Of a DNA stretch of 64,000 bases, positions 1 to 10,044 are shown one piece after another. The notes under the pieces are model-generated. The model worked only from the letters and a program-made list of their open reading frames with translations, was not told where the DNA came from and made no database searches. The stretch comes from Bactericera cockerelli. Taxonomy: Eukaryota; Arthropoda; Insecta; Hemiptera; Triozidae. Position 1 is the stretch's first letter, and every line of letters begins with the position of its first letter. The stretch covers positions 26,203,141 through 26,267,140 of the forward strand of contig CM044965.1 of the NCBI GenBank assembly GCA_024516035.1, written 5' to 3'. The position numbers and the translations under genes are program-made.

Positions 1-2289
1 AGGAGCCTATGTTTACCTAGGAGTGTGGAGAAGGCCCAGGCAGTTTCAATGTACCAGTGCAGCTTCTAGTATTAGGAGCCTATGTTTACCTAGGAGTGTG
101 GAGAAGGCCCAGGCAGTTTCAATGTACCAGTGCAGCTTCTAGTATTAGGAGCCTATGTTTACCTAGGAGTGTAGAGTATTAGGAGCCTATGTTTACCTAG
201 GAGTGTGGAGAAGGCCCAGGCAGTTTCAATGTACCAGTGCAGCTTCTAGTATTAGGAGCCTATGTTTACCTAGGAGTGTAGAGTATTAGGAGCCTATGTT
301 TACCTAGGAGTGTAGAGTATTAGGAGCCTATGTTTACCTAGGAGTGTGGAGAAGGCCCAGGCAGTTTCAATGTACCAGTGCAGCTTCTAGTATTAGGAGC
401 CTAATACTTTACCTAGGAGTGTAGAGTATTAGGAGCCTATGTTTACCTAGGAGTGTAGAGAAGGCCCAGGCAGTTTCAATGTACCAGTGCAGCTTCTAGT
501 ATTAGGAGCCTAATACTTTACCTAGGAGTGTAGAGTATTAGGAGCCTATGTTTACGTAGGAGTGTAGAGTATTAGGAGCCTATGTTTACCTAGGAGTGTA
601 GAGAAGGCCCAGGCAGTTTCAATGTACCAGTGCAGCTTCTAGTATTAGGAGCCTAATACTTTACCTAGGAGTGTAGAGTATTAGGAGCCTATGTTTACCT
701 AGGAGTGTAGAGAAGGCCCAGGCAGTTTCAATGTACCAGTGCAGCTTCTAGTATTAGGAGCCTATGTTTACCTAGGAGTGTAGAGTATTAGGAGCCTATG
801 TTTACCTAGGAGTGTAGAGTATTAGGAGCCTATGTTTACCTAGGAGTGTAGAGTATTAGGAGTGTATGTTTACCTAGGAGTGTAGAGTATTAGGAGCCTA
901 TGTTTACCTAGGAGTGTAGAGTATTAGGAGCCTATGTTTACCTAGGAGTGTGGAGTATTAGGAGCCTATGTTTACCTAGGAGTGTAGAGTATTAGGAGCC
1001 TATGTTTACCTAGGAGTGTAGAGTATTAGGAGCCTATGTTTACCTAGGAGTGTAGAGTATTAGGAGTGTATGTTTACCTAGGAGTGTAGAGTATTAGGAG
1101 CCTATGTTTACCTAGGAGTGTAGAGTATTAGGAGCCTATGTTTACCTAGGAGTGTGGAGTATTAGGAGCCTATGTTTACCTAGGAGTGTAGAGTATTAGG
1201 AGCCTATGTTTACCTAGGAGTGTGGAGAAGGCCCAGGCAGTTTCAATGTACCAGTGCAGCTTCTAGTATTAGGAGCCTAATACTTTACCTAGGAGTGTAG
1301 AGAAGGCCCAGGCAGTTTCAATGTACCTTCTAGTATTAGGAGACCATATTTACCTAAGAGTGTAGAGAAGGCCCAGGCAGTTTCAATGTACCAGTGCAGC
1401 TTCTAGTATTAGGAGCCTATGTTTACCTAGGAGTGTGGAGAAGGCCCAGGCAGTTTTAATGTACCAGTGCAGAGCTTCTAGTATTAGGAGCCTATGTTTA
1501 CCTAGGAGTGTAGAGTATTAGGAGCCTATGTTTACCTAGGAGTGTGGAGAAGGCCCAGGCAGTTTCAATGTACCAGTGCAGCTTCTAGTATTAGGAGCCT
1601 ATGTTTACCTAGGAGTGTGGAGAAGGCCCAGGCAGTTTTAATGTACCAGTGCAGAGCTTCTAGTATTAGGAGCCTATGTTTACCTAGGAGTGTAGAGTAT
1701 TAGGAGCCTATGTTTACCTAGGAGTGTGGAGAAGGCCCAGGCAGTTTCAATGTACCAGTGCAGCTTCTAGTATTAGGAGCCTATGTTTACCTAGGAGTGT
1801 GGAGAAGGCCCAGGCAGTTTTAATGTACCAGTGCAGAGCTTCTAGTATTAGGAGCCTATGTTTACCTAGGAGTGTAGAGTATTAGGAGCCTATGTTTACC
1901 TAGGAGTGTGGAGAAGGCCCAGGCAGTTTCAATGTACCAGTGCAGCTTCTAGTATTAGGAGCCTAATACTTTACCTAGGAGTGTAGAGTATTAGGAGCCT
2001 ATGTTTACCTAGGAGTGTGGAGAAGGCCCAGGCAGTTTCAATGTACCAGTGCAGCTTCTAGTATTAGGAGCCTAATACTTTACCTAGGAGTGTAGAGAAG
2101 GCCCAGGCAGTTTCAATGTACCTTCTAGTATTAGGAGACCATATTTACCTAAGAGTGTAGAGAAGGCCCAGGCAGTTTCAATGTACCAGTGCAGCTTCTA
2201 GTATTAGGAGCCTATGTTTACCTAGGAGTGTAGAGTATTAGGAGCCTATGTTTACCTAGGAGTGTAGAGTATTAGGAGCCTATGTTTAC
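1..2289 (-). repeat. Tandem array of duplicated Orai exon-end/splice-donor units
   Basis: The array mixes two related units, about 34 bp and about 73 bp. Read on the minus strand, the 73-bp unit contains the last ~45 nt of the adjacent Orai exon (encoding [16 protein letters not shown]), then the donor GTAAAC and ~10 nt of intron. The 34-bp unit keeps only the last ~10 exon bases plus the donor. I count about 45 donor-bearing units besides the native one, about 20 of them carrying the longer exon piece. Variants include CCTAATACTTTACC in place of CCTATGTTTACC, and GCAGAGCTTC in place of GCAGCTTC; the latter recurs at exactly 182-bp spacing (1451, 1633, 1815). A longer block is repeated ~795 bp apart (1325 and 2120). 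The array runs off the left edge and lies at the start of the intron after the 2290-2440 exon. It evidently grew by unequal exchange or slippage from the exon-intron junction. Confidence 0.93.
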
Positions 2290-2440
2290 CTAGGAGTGTG
2301 GAGAAGGCCCAGGCAGTTTCAATGTACCAGTGGAGGCGCTCGTGGGGAGACTCGTGCACCAGACTGATGGAGTGGAGGTTGCACACGGCGTCTATGTTGG
2401 GGAGGATGCAGGTGCTGATCATGAGGGCGAGCATGTGCAC
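2290..2440 (-). CDS. Orai: Orai exon 3: TM2 end, intracellular loop, TM3 start
   Basis: A 151-bp exon. The acceptor is CTGTTCACAG|GTGCAC at 2441/2440 and the donor is CTCCTAG|GTAAAC at 2290/2289. It encodes [19 protein letters not shown] and continues through [15 protein letters not shown] to AFSTLLG, nearly the human ORAI1 sequence. The exon is markedly GC-richer than its surroundings. Its 3' end is the progenitor of the tandem array that follows. Confidence 0.96.
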
Positions 2441-4488
2441 CTGTGAACAGCAGACCAGTTCAAATTTATGTGCATGTACCTACTACATGGTTTTATTTAT
2501 TTATAAATAAATTTTATTTATTTATTTTATAAATAAAACTATATATGTATGTAGTACACATTATTAGGTGCACATAAATTATAATACCTATTTAAATAAA
2601 AATATACTGGACAAGTGTAATAATAATAATAATAACACGCTTTAGTGGAAGCTAACCACCAGGCGAGGTTAATGCTCAAAGCATTTTCTAATTTTCTACC
2701 ACCTAACCCTGAGAGTCTTATTATTATGTCGTCACAATCTCAAATTAATGAGGAAAAATTCATACACTGGGTGTGATTCGAACCAACGTATCCCTACACT
2801 ACCTGGATTGCCAGACTAGCGCGTTAACCACTTCACTACCAGTGCACAAGTGTACATTGTGTAGTACATCAATAAAATATTATAGAAGTGCTTTATTTAT
2901 TTAGAGGGTAACAATCTAGTCATGATATGATCATGCAGTTGAAAGCGACGTTAAACCGGTTAAACCCAAATTAAAAAAAAACGTGACATCATGAACGTAT
3001 TTACATATGTCTCGTATCTGACTGGTTGAAAAAAATTAGAGAATGTTTGCACAAATTTGCCAATAGAAAAGATAACACGTCATTTCATTATGTGTTGATA
3101 CGCAAAGTAAAATTCAACTTTTCTCCTAGAAAAATAACCTCTAAAGTCTAATTAACAATATGATTACCGCTACTAGTAGAGTTGTGCAGATAGCAAAGGC
3201 AATAAGCATCCCCTGGGGCACTTTGGAATCATTTCCTAGTTGAACTTCCACCATGGCCACCTGAAAAAAAAAGACGAAGAAGATGAGAACAAAAACACAT
3301 AGAAAAACACAATTCTTCCGATTTCTAATAATTTTTTTTCTTCATAAATTAACGGACTAAACCCATGTTTACCCCGTTAATTTATGGCCGGTTGATATTT
3401 TTTAATTAAATCCTATCGAGTGGGGTATTGAATTAAAGTTCTGGATGTCCTTATGCTTGATTGAACATTTATAATGTGATAGTTGAATCTGTGTGAGGTT
3501 TACAATTTACAGAACCACTAGTTTTATACAGGGTGGACCAAAAAAAACGTTTACACCCGTTAATGGTAGATTACTGACGACATTTCTAGGACGGATCTGC
3601 AATCCGTTTTTTCGGATTCGCCTTTATAACTGCACAAAGTGATTTTTTGCAACTTTCTGAAAAAGTCCGACTTTGGCTCATTCTTCAGGTAAGAACTTTT
3701 TTCCTGTTTAAGATGAGTTGATTCAGAACATTTCTGCAGAAAGCCAACAAAATTTCGATGTTTCTAGATACACTTCTTTGTTTTTTACGGTTTGGTTTGG
3801 CATCTTTTTTGACACCTGAATAGAAAAAAAATTCTCATGTAATTTTTTTACACTTTGAAACACTCAAGATTTGCCCAAGCAAATTTTGGCACAGACATGG
3901 GCAAGTTTGATAAAAGTTGGCGGCCAACCCAAGGATGCTAAAAAATAATTTTACGATTTTTTATCACGTGATCTTCTGGGTAAACAAACCAGGTAAGTCT
4001 CAAAAAATGATGTTCAAAATCTTAAAAGTGTTGACCGTGTAGGGTCGTCTTGTACTCAAAGAGCAATTAGCTATTTATGCCTGATAATTATTTTCCTTGG
4101 AATTAATTAAAGGCCAGTCAAATGAATGATTGTTTGTTTCTCGATGATGGTTTTCAAGCATACTTTTCTGCATTCTATGAAATATTATCTTTAAACTTCT
4201 TGAGTTTTTTTTAGTACAAGTTACATTAGGTATTATAATTCGGATGCTGAAATGGCAGATACGCATTTAGCATATGGAGTTGCCAACAGGAACATTTGGG
4301 ATCACGTGAAAAACATAGTTTACGAAATCTGGTAGCAAGAATCCTGTTGGCATTCGATGACCTGACAGAAAAACCTGGAATCTTCCGCAACATTCGACGG
4401 AACATGATGAAGAGGTTCAACCTTTCCATCCAGGAAGGTGGACGCCACTTTCAACAGTTCCTCTAAGGGAATTGAGAAGGGAGGGAGG

Positions 4489-4538
<50 letters not shown>

Positions 4539-6387
4539 CAAGAAGGTAGAGGGACAGTTCTGAGTTAGAACCAAGGTACTAAAGTCACCATTGGTTTCAA
4601 AAATTTGTGTGAGGAAAATCCATAGTGTGTACTATGTTGCCATTTTTTAGTCATGAATTTTTGCTGGGTCTGGCGTTCGGACCGGGTGGACTAGCTTACC
4701 ACTGAGCTAATCGTGCGCGTCTAATCGTTTCTCATTGAACATACTAACACAAAACGTTTTTTTAAATACCTTTTTGTTTATATCAAAATAGTATAAAATA
4801 TAATAAAGACTGCAAAAGTTTATTCATTTTACAAAATATTATCTTGTTTTTTTCAAGACTTCTATTATGAGTTGGCAATCGGTAAATATTTGTTATTTAA
4901 TTAGTATTGTTTATGATAGAAGAACCTACCTACATATTATTTACCTGGATATATTTCATAAACTCTATTTTCGTTTGGAAAATTCGCTAGTTTTTTTTTC
5001 TCTCGTAGGGAAGCATAAGAAAAACCATCCTTACATTATCAAGGCAGTCTCTCAGGGGCTTACATAAATAATAATAATGTGTATTGTGATACCAATAGTA
5101 TCTGATATAACTCAATTTACAGATGGTATTACCCCCAAAAAAAAACATAAGTTGTTGGTGCTACAACAGGTCAGATACAGGTATGAATAAAATATTCCAT
5201 CAGATTTTTTTGATAATTAAAATAATATTGACGGTCGAGAATTGAACCTCGGTCATGCGTCTAACACTCTTAGCACTACCACATCTAGCTAACACCACTG
5301 ACAATCTGAGAAGCACGAAATTTATCATTTGAATTTTCCTAAACTGGCTGATGAAGGCATGTGAAACCGCGGTATTCAAAAAAAGCAATGTAAACAATTT
5401 TTGTAAACAATACAAGACGCCCTTACACAGTCTACAGCTAAAAAACTCTTAAGATTTTTGAAGAGTTTTTGGCAAACATCTAATAATTTTACCCAGAAGA
5501 TCACGTGATAAAAAATCGTAAAATTATTTTTTAGCATCCTCGGGGCGGCCGCCAACTTTTATCAAACTTGCCCATGTCTGTGCCAAAATTTGTTCGGACA
5601 AATGTCGAGTGTTTTATTTAGGAAAAAAGTTTTTTTGGGTGTTTTTTTTCTGTTCAGGTGTAAAAAAATATGACAAACCAAATCGTAAAAAACAAAGTAG
5701 TGTAGCTAGAAACATCGAAATTTTGTTGGCTTTCTGCAAAATTGTTCAGAATCAACTCATCTTAAACAGGAAAAAAGTACTGACCTGAAGAATGAGCCAA
5801 ACTTGGGCTTTTTCGGAAAGTTGCAAAAAATCACTTTGTGCAGTTACGAAGGCGAATCCGAAAAAACGGATTGCAGATCCGGCCTGGAAATGTCGTCAGT
5901 AATCTACCATTAACGGGTGTAAACGTTTTTTTGGTCCACCCTGTATATATATATATATATATTTTTTTAATATAGATAGTTATATTTTTAGAATATATAA
6001 AAAAACTTCTCCAAGGACATCTTCCCGAGGCAGTGTGCTCAGCACTGAGGCAACACAACCTCTCTGAACAGCGAAACTAAGCCGTTGCCTGAAATATTCC
6101 CCGGCGCGTCTGTCCTTCGTCTCAAGGACCAAAGTTTTGGATATGCTGTTAAACATTTCCAAAGCACTTGGCCCAAAAGAGCCAAAGGTTTCAACGGCAA
6201 TAATTCCAACACCAAAAATTTTAACTAGTTTTATTGAATTAATTACCATGGCAAATCCGGAGAGCAGGGCGGAAGTTTTGCTGGAGGCTTTCAGTTTAGC
6301 CCGGGACAGTTGTAGTTTCCTCCAGGACAGATAGGCGGGCGAGTTCAGACCTTCTTCTATTGTGGACATGTTCTTCTGAGAAGACAT
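2290..6387 (-). CDS. Orai: Orai calcium release-activated channel, 5' part (three coding exons in window)
   Basis: Orai proteins form the hexameric plasma-membrane pore of CRAC channels, opened by STIM when endoplasmic reticulum calcium is depleted. Three exons join in phase 0: 6387..6247, 3260..3168 and 2440..2290 (the last ends in phase 1). Exon 1 encodes the conserved N-terminal basic helix ([19 protein letters not shown]) and the start of TM1. Exon 2 encodes VAMVEVQL, with the selectivity-filter glutamate (human E106), the TM1-TM2 loop and most of TM2. Exon 3 completes TM2, gives the intracellular loop ([20 protein letters not shown]) and enters TM3 ([12 protein letters not shown]). Later exons (rest of TM3, TM4, C-terminal coiled coil) are outside the window. 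Relative to human ORAI1, Lys replaces Arg91, and the D110/D112/D114 positions read G/D/K. The family call is very secure; the exact 5' end is not. Confidence 0.96.
2620..2846 (-). repeat. SINE-A copy (tRNA-derived)
   Basis: Here I use letters for repeat families seen several times in this window. SINE-A has a tRNA-like head with a GTTCGAATC box B ending in CCAGTGC. Its body contains TTTTTCCTCATTAATTTGAG and GAGGGTTAGGTGGTAGAAAA, followed by ATGCTTTGAGCATTAACC, and it has a (TTA)n tail. This copy is complete and lies in Orai intron 2. Confidence 0.85.
2895..2985 (-). repeat. Fragment of repeat E
   Basis: It contains the reverse complement of the AACTGCATGGTCATATCA and GTTTAACGTCGCTTTCAACT segments of family E (full copy at 29085-29305). 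It lies in Orai intron 2 and is truncated. Confidence 0.6.
3168..3260 (-). CDS. Orai: Orai exon 2: selectivity filter and TM2
   Basis: A 93-bp, 31-codon exon, too short to appear as a long ORF. It has a strong acceptor (a run of T then CAG|GTGGCC at 3260) and donor GTAATC after GTAGCG at 3168. It encodes [20 protein letters not shown] followed by [11 protein letters not shown], matching the Orai TM1 end, short extracellular loop and TM2. The filter glutamate is present. The loop has one acidic residue where human ORAI1 has three. Phase 0 at both ends fits the neighbouring exons exactly. Confidence 0.95.
4471..4534. repeat. (GA)n microsatellite
   Basis: A run of GA repeats preceded by GAGG-type repeats, inside the fold-back element. 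The low-complexity serine/leucine ORF on the minus strand here is not a gene. Confidence 0.95.
4665..4726 (-). repeat. SINE-H head fragment
   Basis: ACTGAGCTAATCGTGCGC matches the tRNA-like head end of family H (copies at 7950, 16938 and 38325). Only the head is present. Confidence 0.55.
5980..6246 (-). pseudogene. Non-LTR retrotransposon tail fragment abutting Orai exon 1
   Basis: The reading frame continues from Orai exon 1 across the donor for 88 more codons to a stop at 5980. Residues [15 protein letters not shown] and [19 protein letters not shown] resemble the C-terminal tail that follows the reverse transcriptase domain in many invertebrate LINE proteins (pattern VETFG.W...A...Q R.S...QRGNA). 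The retroelement part spans about 6015-6215, only ~30 bp from the splice donor. It is a fragment with no reverse transcriptase motifs. The superfamily recognition is from memory of the motif and is moderately secure. Confidence 0.6.
6247..6387 (-). CDS. Orai: Orai exon 1 (coding): N-terminal basic helix and start of TM1
   Basis: It has 47 codons if translation begins at the first ATG (6387), or 41 from the ATG at 6369. The exon ends ...LLSGFAM with donor ATG|GTAATT at 6247/6246. A TCTTCTCAG at 6384-6376 could instead be an acceptor starting the exon at 6375, also in phase 0, so this may be an internal exon with an upstream 5' exon outside the ORF. Many Orai genes have alternative N termini, so both models are open. 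The reading frame continues past the donor into retrotransposon-derived sequence to a stop at 5980. Confidence 0.93.
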
Positions 6388-6458
6388 CAGGAAATAATAA
6401 AAATAAATAAATAAAATAAATAAATTATTGTTATTATTATTAATTCTTTACTAGGTTA

Positions 6459-7328
6459 TACAGGGTGGGGCAAAAGTCTGGAAACCCCTGAATAACTTTC
6501 GAATGGCTTCTTCGGTAAAATTAAAATTTTGTAAAGTAAACCGGGCTAATAAGACCTTCTTTTAGAGTCGGGTCGATTTTTGTTAACGGCCCCCATGTCG
6601 GGGCCAGGGGGGCCAACTTCTTTTATTTAAATACGAACCCCTACCTTGCGATACATTTTTGGAAAGGTCTTTAAATAAGAAACACATTGGTGCAAATTTT
6701 ATTTTTTAAATATTAAACTGTTTGCAAATGGCGTCCAACTTTGTGTATGCAGTAAAGTCTGGAAACCCCTGAATATCTTTTGAAAGGGCTTTCTAAGTTA
6801 ATTAAAAATTGTGCACGGTAAGTCGGGGTAATTAGACCTTTCCAAAAATGTATCGAAAAGTGGGGTTTCGTATTTAAAGAAATGAAGTTGACCTCCCTGG
6901 CCCCGACATGGGGGCCAGTAAAAAAAATCGGTCCAATTCTAATATAAGGTCTAATTACCAAGGATTATCGTACACAATTTTAAATTTACTGAGAAAGTCC
7001 TTTCGAAAGATATTCAGGGGTTTCCAGACTTTACTGCATACACATAGTTGGACGCCATTTGCAAACAGTTTAATATTAAAAAAATAAAATTTACACCAAT
7101 GTATTTCTCATTTGAAGACCTTTCCAAAAATGTATCGCAAGGTGGGGGTCGTATTTAAAAAAAAATGAAGTTGGCCCCCATGGCCCCGATATGGGGGCCG
7201 GTAACAAAAATCAACCCGACTCTAAAAGAAGGTCTTATTATCCCGGTTTACCGTACAAAATTTTAAGTTTACCGAAGAAGGTATTCGAAAGTTATTCAGG
7301 GGTTTCCAGACTTTTGCCCCACCCTGTA
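6459..7328. mobile_element. 870-bp palindromic element with a second palindrome inside
   Basis: Begins TACAGGGTGGGGCAAAAG and ends with its complement, with TA flanks. TCTGGAAACCCCTGAAT occurs four times in mirror order (6477, 6758, 7012 inverted, 7294 inverted). The inner palindrome (about 6750-7035) is a diverged relative of the outer arms, so the element contains a copy of itself at its centre. No coding capacity. The flanks (TTTACTAGGTTATA) resemble the uninterrupted sequence near 7658, which serves as an empty-site comparison. Confidence 0.85.
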
Positions 7329-7436
7329 TAGACAAATGTACAGTACAATTAATATAAATTTCCGTTGCCTTTATCCCATATTAGCTTATTTTACAATTGG
7401 AACCTTCTTCTATAGTGGGATTATTATTAATTCTTA

Positions 7437-7640
7437 TTTTTTTGGTTCAACTGCATAGTCATATTACATCACGCCGGGAGTGTTACCCTCCATTCGCAAG
7501 AAATTCACAAACCTGCTACCCACATTAATCTCATTCAGCCTGAGTTGGGTCGAAATGCCAGCATTACGAAGTCTTCACCTCGCTGGACGTTGCTCAACGT
7601 CGGTGATCCTACGAGAACCGGTGCATTCAACGCTCCAAAG
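7437..7640 (+). repeat. Repeat E copy
   Basis: Family E carries AACTGCATGGTCATATCA, GTGTTACCCTCCATTCGC, CTCACCCAGCCTGAGT, a GAAGTCTTCACCTCGCTGGA segment and CGGTGATCC..GAGAACC. This copy is nearly full length. Confidence 0.75.
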
Positions 7641-7949
7641 ACCTTCAAATTATTTACTAGGTTATAAAGAGATATATACAGTACAAATAATTATTAGAAA
7701 GTAATGGACATAGATGGAAACAATATAAACAACAGCAAAAAATTGGGCGATTCCAAGGAAAATAAAAGGGTAAGAATAGATAAATATACACACACATATG
7801 TCCTAACTAGAGGGCGGGGTTATTGCCTATGCCAATCTCTTCCACCCAACCCTTGATTCAATAAATTATATCAGACCATCGGTCCTGATAGAAAGCTACC
7901 TCATTTATAAATATACCTAATACAGAACTAGATTAAAAAAAAAAAAAAA
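7641..7949. other. Repeat-derived stretch without a gene
   Basis: Contains TTTACTAGGTTATA followed by ATACAGTACAA, paralogous to the flanks of the 6459 palindrome, then AT-rich DNA and a poly(A) run at 7935. I see no exon. Confidence 0.6.
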
Positions 7950-8250
7950 AAAAACATGAGTGTTTCACAGCCTTTTTTTTATTTCGTAGACATGAAACAG
8001 GAGCTACTGTAGACGCTTGTGGTCTGTGTTGTAGCCTGCCCATCCCGTAGTATGCCTCCCCTCTGATGGGCGAGAAGTGACAATACTTCCCATTTAGGTG
8101 CTGGGTCAGCACGAGCGCACCGGAAGGTATTCCTTACAAACAACCGTAACCAAATTTAAATTACAAATATTTTGTAGGCTCGGGGGATTGAACCCGGGAG
8201 CTTCCGCATGGCAAGCGAGTGCTTAACCACTGTGAGCTGATTGTGCGCTC
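7950..8250 (-). repeat. SINE-H copy
   Basis: Family H has a tRNA-like head (GGTTCAATCC-type box B, GCAAGCGAGTGCTTAACC on the reverse), a body with GAGCGCACCGGAAGGTAT and CTCTGATGGGCGAGAAGTGA, and an end with CATGAAACAGGAGCTACTGT. Nearly complete here. Confidence 0.8.
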
Positions 8251-8284
8251 AAATTAACACTACGACCCATCAGATCTATTGTGA

Positions 8285-8455
8285 CCAGTTGATTCTACTT
8301 GGTTTTATTGTCCTGATTTGACATAGACAGAACGGGGGTTCTACACTCCATGCGCTGAGCATCGCAAAATTTACCCACACATTAACCTCACCAAGCCTGG
8401 GTAGGACCGGAAATGTCAGCCTCACGTGTTCGGAGGGAACAGATTTCTTCAATAA
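8285..8455 (-). repeat. SINE-D partial copy
   Basis: Matches the family D body (GTTTTATTGTCCTGATTTGA; CTCACCAAGCCTGGGTAGGA; TCACGTGTTCGGAGGGAACA). The tRNA-like head is missing. Confidence 0.7.
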
Positions 8456-8875
8456 TTTAAACTCTCTTTCATGGCTAAGTGCCCCACTTGCCCGAGACCC
8501 TAGGGTATAAGTATGAGTAGTGCTTTATTTAGACTGTCAGCGCAAGATAGGTAGTCCCATTATGCCAACAATAGGGTAGTCCCGGTACCACGCAGAAAAA
8601 TCTAACCATGTTACCAACGGGAGTAACGGGTGACCATTCAAATTCGAACCTTCCTCGTAATGCTGTCTATTAATTTATTATTACCAAGAGAATTCTCAGT
8701 AAAAATAAATTACTAAGATTTCTCTTGTGACAATAAAACCCCTTCATTTTTGTTGTTGTTGAAAAACGTGTGTATTGTAGTTTGTAATTATTTTGTAATG
8801 CCACAAATTGTAAAAAAATGTATGATGAGTACAAGAAGAATCAATAATAAAATTACTAATGACAATCTTCTAATC

Positions 8876-9028
8876 TTCTTCTTCTTCATCCTCTTTTACT
8901 CTGTCTTATCCAGCTTGAGCAGGGTCGACGTTGTTCAACCTCATGATTGAGGCACAATTTGGTGCCTCATGCCAATTTGGTTTTGGCACATTTTAGAAGT
9001 CACAACCGTTACGCCACGGAGGCTGGCG
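8876..9028 (-). repeat. Repeat K plus SINE-D head fragment
   Basis: Repeat K (TACTCTGTCTTATCC..GCAGGGTCGACGTTGTTCAACCTCATG) is fused to the end of a SINE-D head (GTCACAACCGTTACGCCACG). Repeat K recurs near 12483 and 14452. Confidence 0.6.
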
Positions 9029-9256
9029 TAACGTCAATAAGACATATGCTCCGACTAAATTATTTACTAACTGACAACTAAAACTTTGTCGCTAAACAGG
9101 TTTTTATTAGAAGTGGAATATTAAGAAAGGGCTTCAATGTTAGGTAAAGTGCTCACGTAAAAAAAGCAGTGGAAATACGAAAAAAGTGGACAGTCAAAAA
9201 GTAGAATTTATCTCCAAACACCAAACAGAAGTATGAAGAAAACTTGTCAAGAAAAG

Positions 9257-9300
9257 TCGGTCCGGGTAGCTCAGTGGTCAAGGCGTCTGACTGGTATTCC
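9257..9300 (+). repeat. SINE-B-like tRNA head, interrupted
   Basis: TCCGGGTAGCTCAGTGGTCA gives the box A of family B. It is split by the MITE at 9301-9752; sequence resumes after 9760. It is not a functional tRNA gene. Confidence 0.6.
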
Positions 9301-9752
9301 CACTGAGATCATATAACATAGAGGGAACCCGATGTATCAAGATTTGCGTCCCGTAGGGACCATCAGCTGATTTCAAAATCAGTGCCGGAGTTATAGTAAT
9401 TTTTTTATCGCGAAGGAGTTGGGTACCTAAACTACCTAATTATTCTAAAACAAAATTTTTACTTTTTTCATACTTCCCTATTAGTTATTTTTGTCTTTGC
9501 TCCCTCTTTTACTTTCCTTATTTTCTACTTATTATGAAGTAATATAAGATTTGGTATCTGACGTGAAAATTAAGGATGTTTAGTTATCCGCCACTGCATG
9601 AGGTAAACAAAAATTCAAATAAATTGAAACAATCAGAGGCCGGGATTTCTTGAAAGAGGGATCATCAGCTGTTCAAACTGTTCAAAGTTGAACGCAGAAA
9701 TTTGTTCAGTTCGAGATAGGTAAGATTCCCTCTATGTTATATGATCTCAGTG
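9301..9752. mobile_element. hAT-like MITE with 8-bp target duplication
   Basis: It has 27-bp perfect terminal inverted repeats beginning CACTGAGATCATATAACATA, flanked by identical 8-bp duplications GGTATTCC (9293-9300 and 9753-9760). Total 452 bp, no coding capacity. An 8-bp duplication with short inverted repeats is typical of hAT elements, though P, Merlin and others also give 8-9 bp. It lies inside a tRNA-derived SINE. Confidence 0.85.
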
Positions 9753-10044
9753 GGTATTCCAAAGGCCATGAAATACCGAAAATGGTTTTATCTTTGTCTC
9801 TATACACTTGTGCTGAGAAATCGAGATGAGTGAGTAAGTGTTAACTTTCGCATTTATAAGTATAGATAGTTACCTCGAAAGTCAAAAAAGAAAAAAAGGA
9901 ATTGAGCTAGATAAAGAAACACAAAGGTCAAGTAAACTCTAATAAAGAAGCGATGAGTGGAACATTACTAAAAAGAAACGATAAGCAGTCTGAGATAGAA
10001 AAATAGCATAGATGAGAATTTGAAGGAAAGAAAATAGCAGGTAT

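Larger units (their letters stand above)
3527..5945. mobile_element. 2.4-kb fold-back element with TACAGGGTG ends, in Orai intron 1
   Basis: The left arm starts TACAGGGTGGACCAAAAA at 3527 and the right arm ends with its complement at 5945. The arms match closely over ~458 bp (3527-3984 and 5488-5945) and more weakly to about 4062 and 5405. Flanking bases suggest a TA target duplication. The centre (about 4063-5404) has no transposase; it holds a (GA)n tract, a tRNA-like SINE-H fragment and AT-rich DNA. The ends match those of the Tc1/mariner-like element at 35976-36892, so I infer a non-autonomous relative. Confidence 0.85.

Noticed and set aside
1..2289. Centromeric or telomeric satellite
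   Set aside because: Units clearly derive from the adjacent Orai exon-donor junction and the array sits in that gene's intron.
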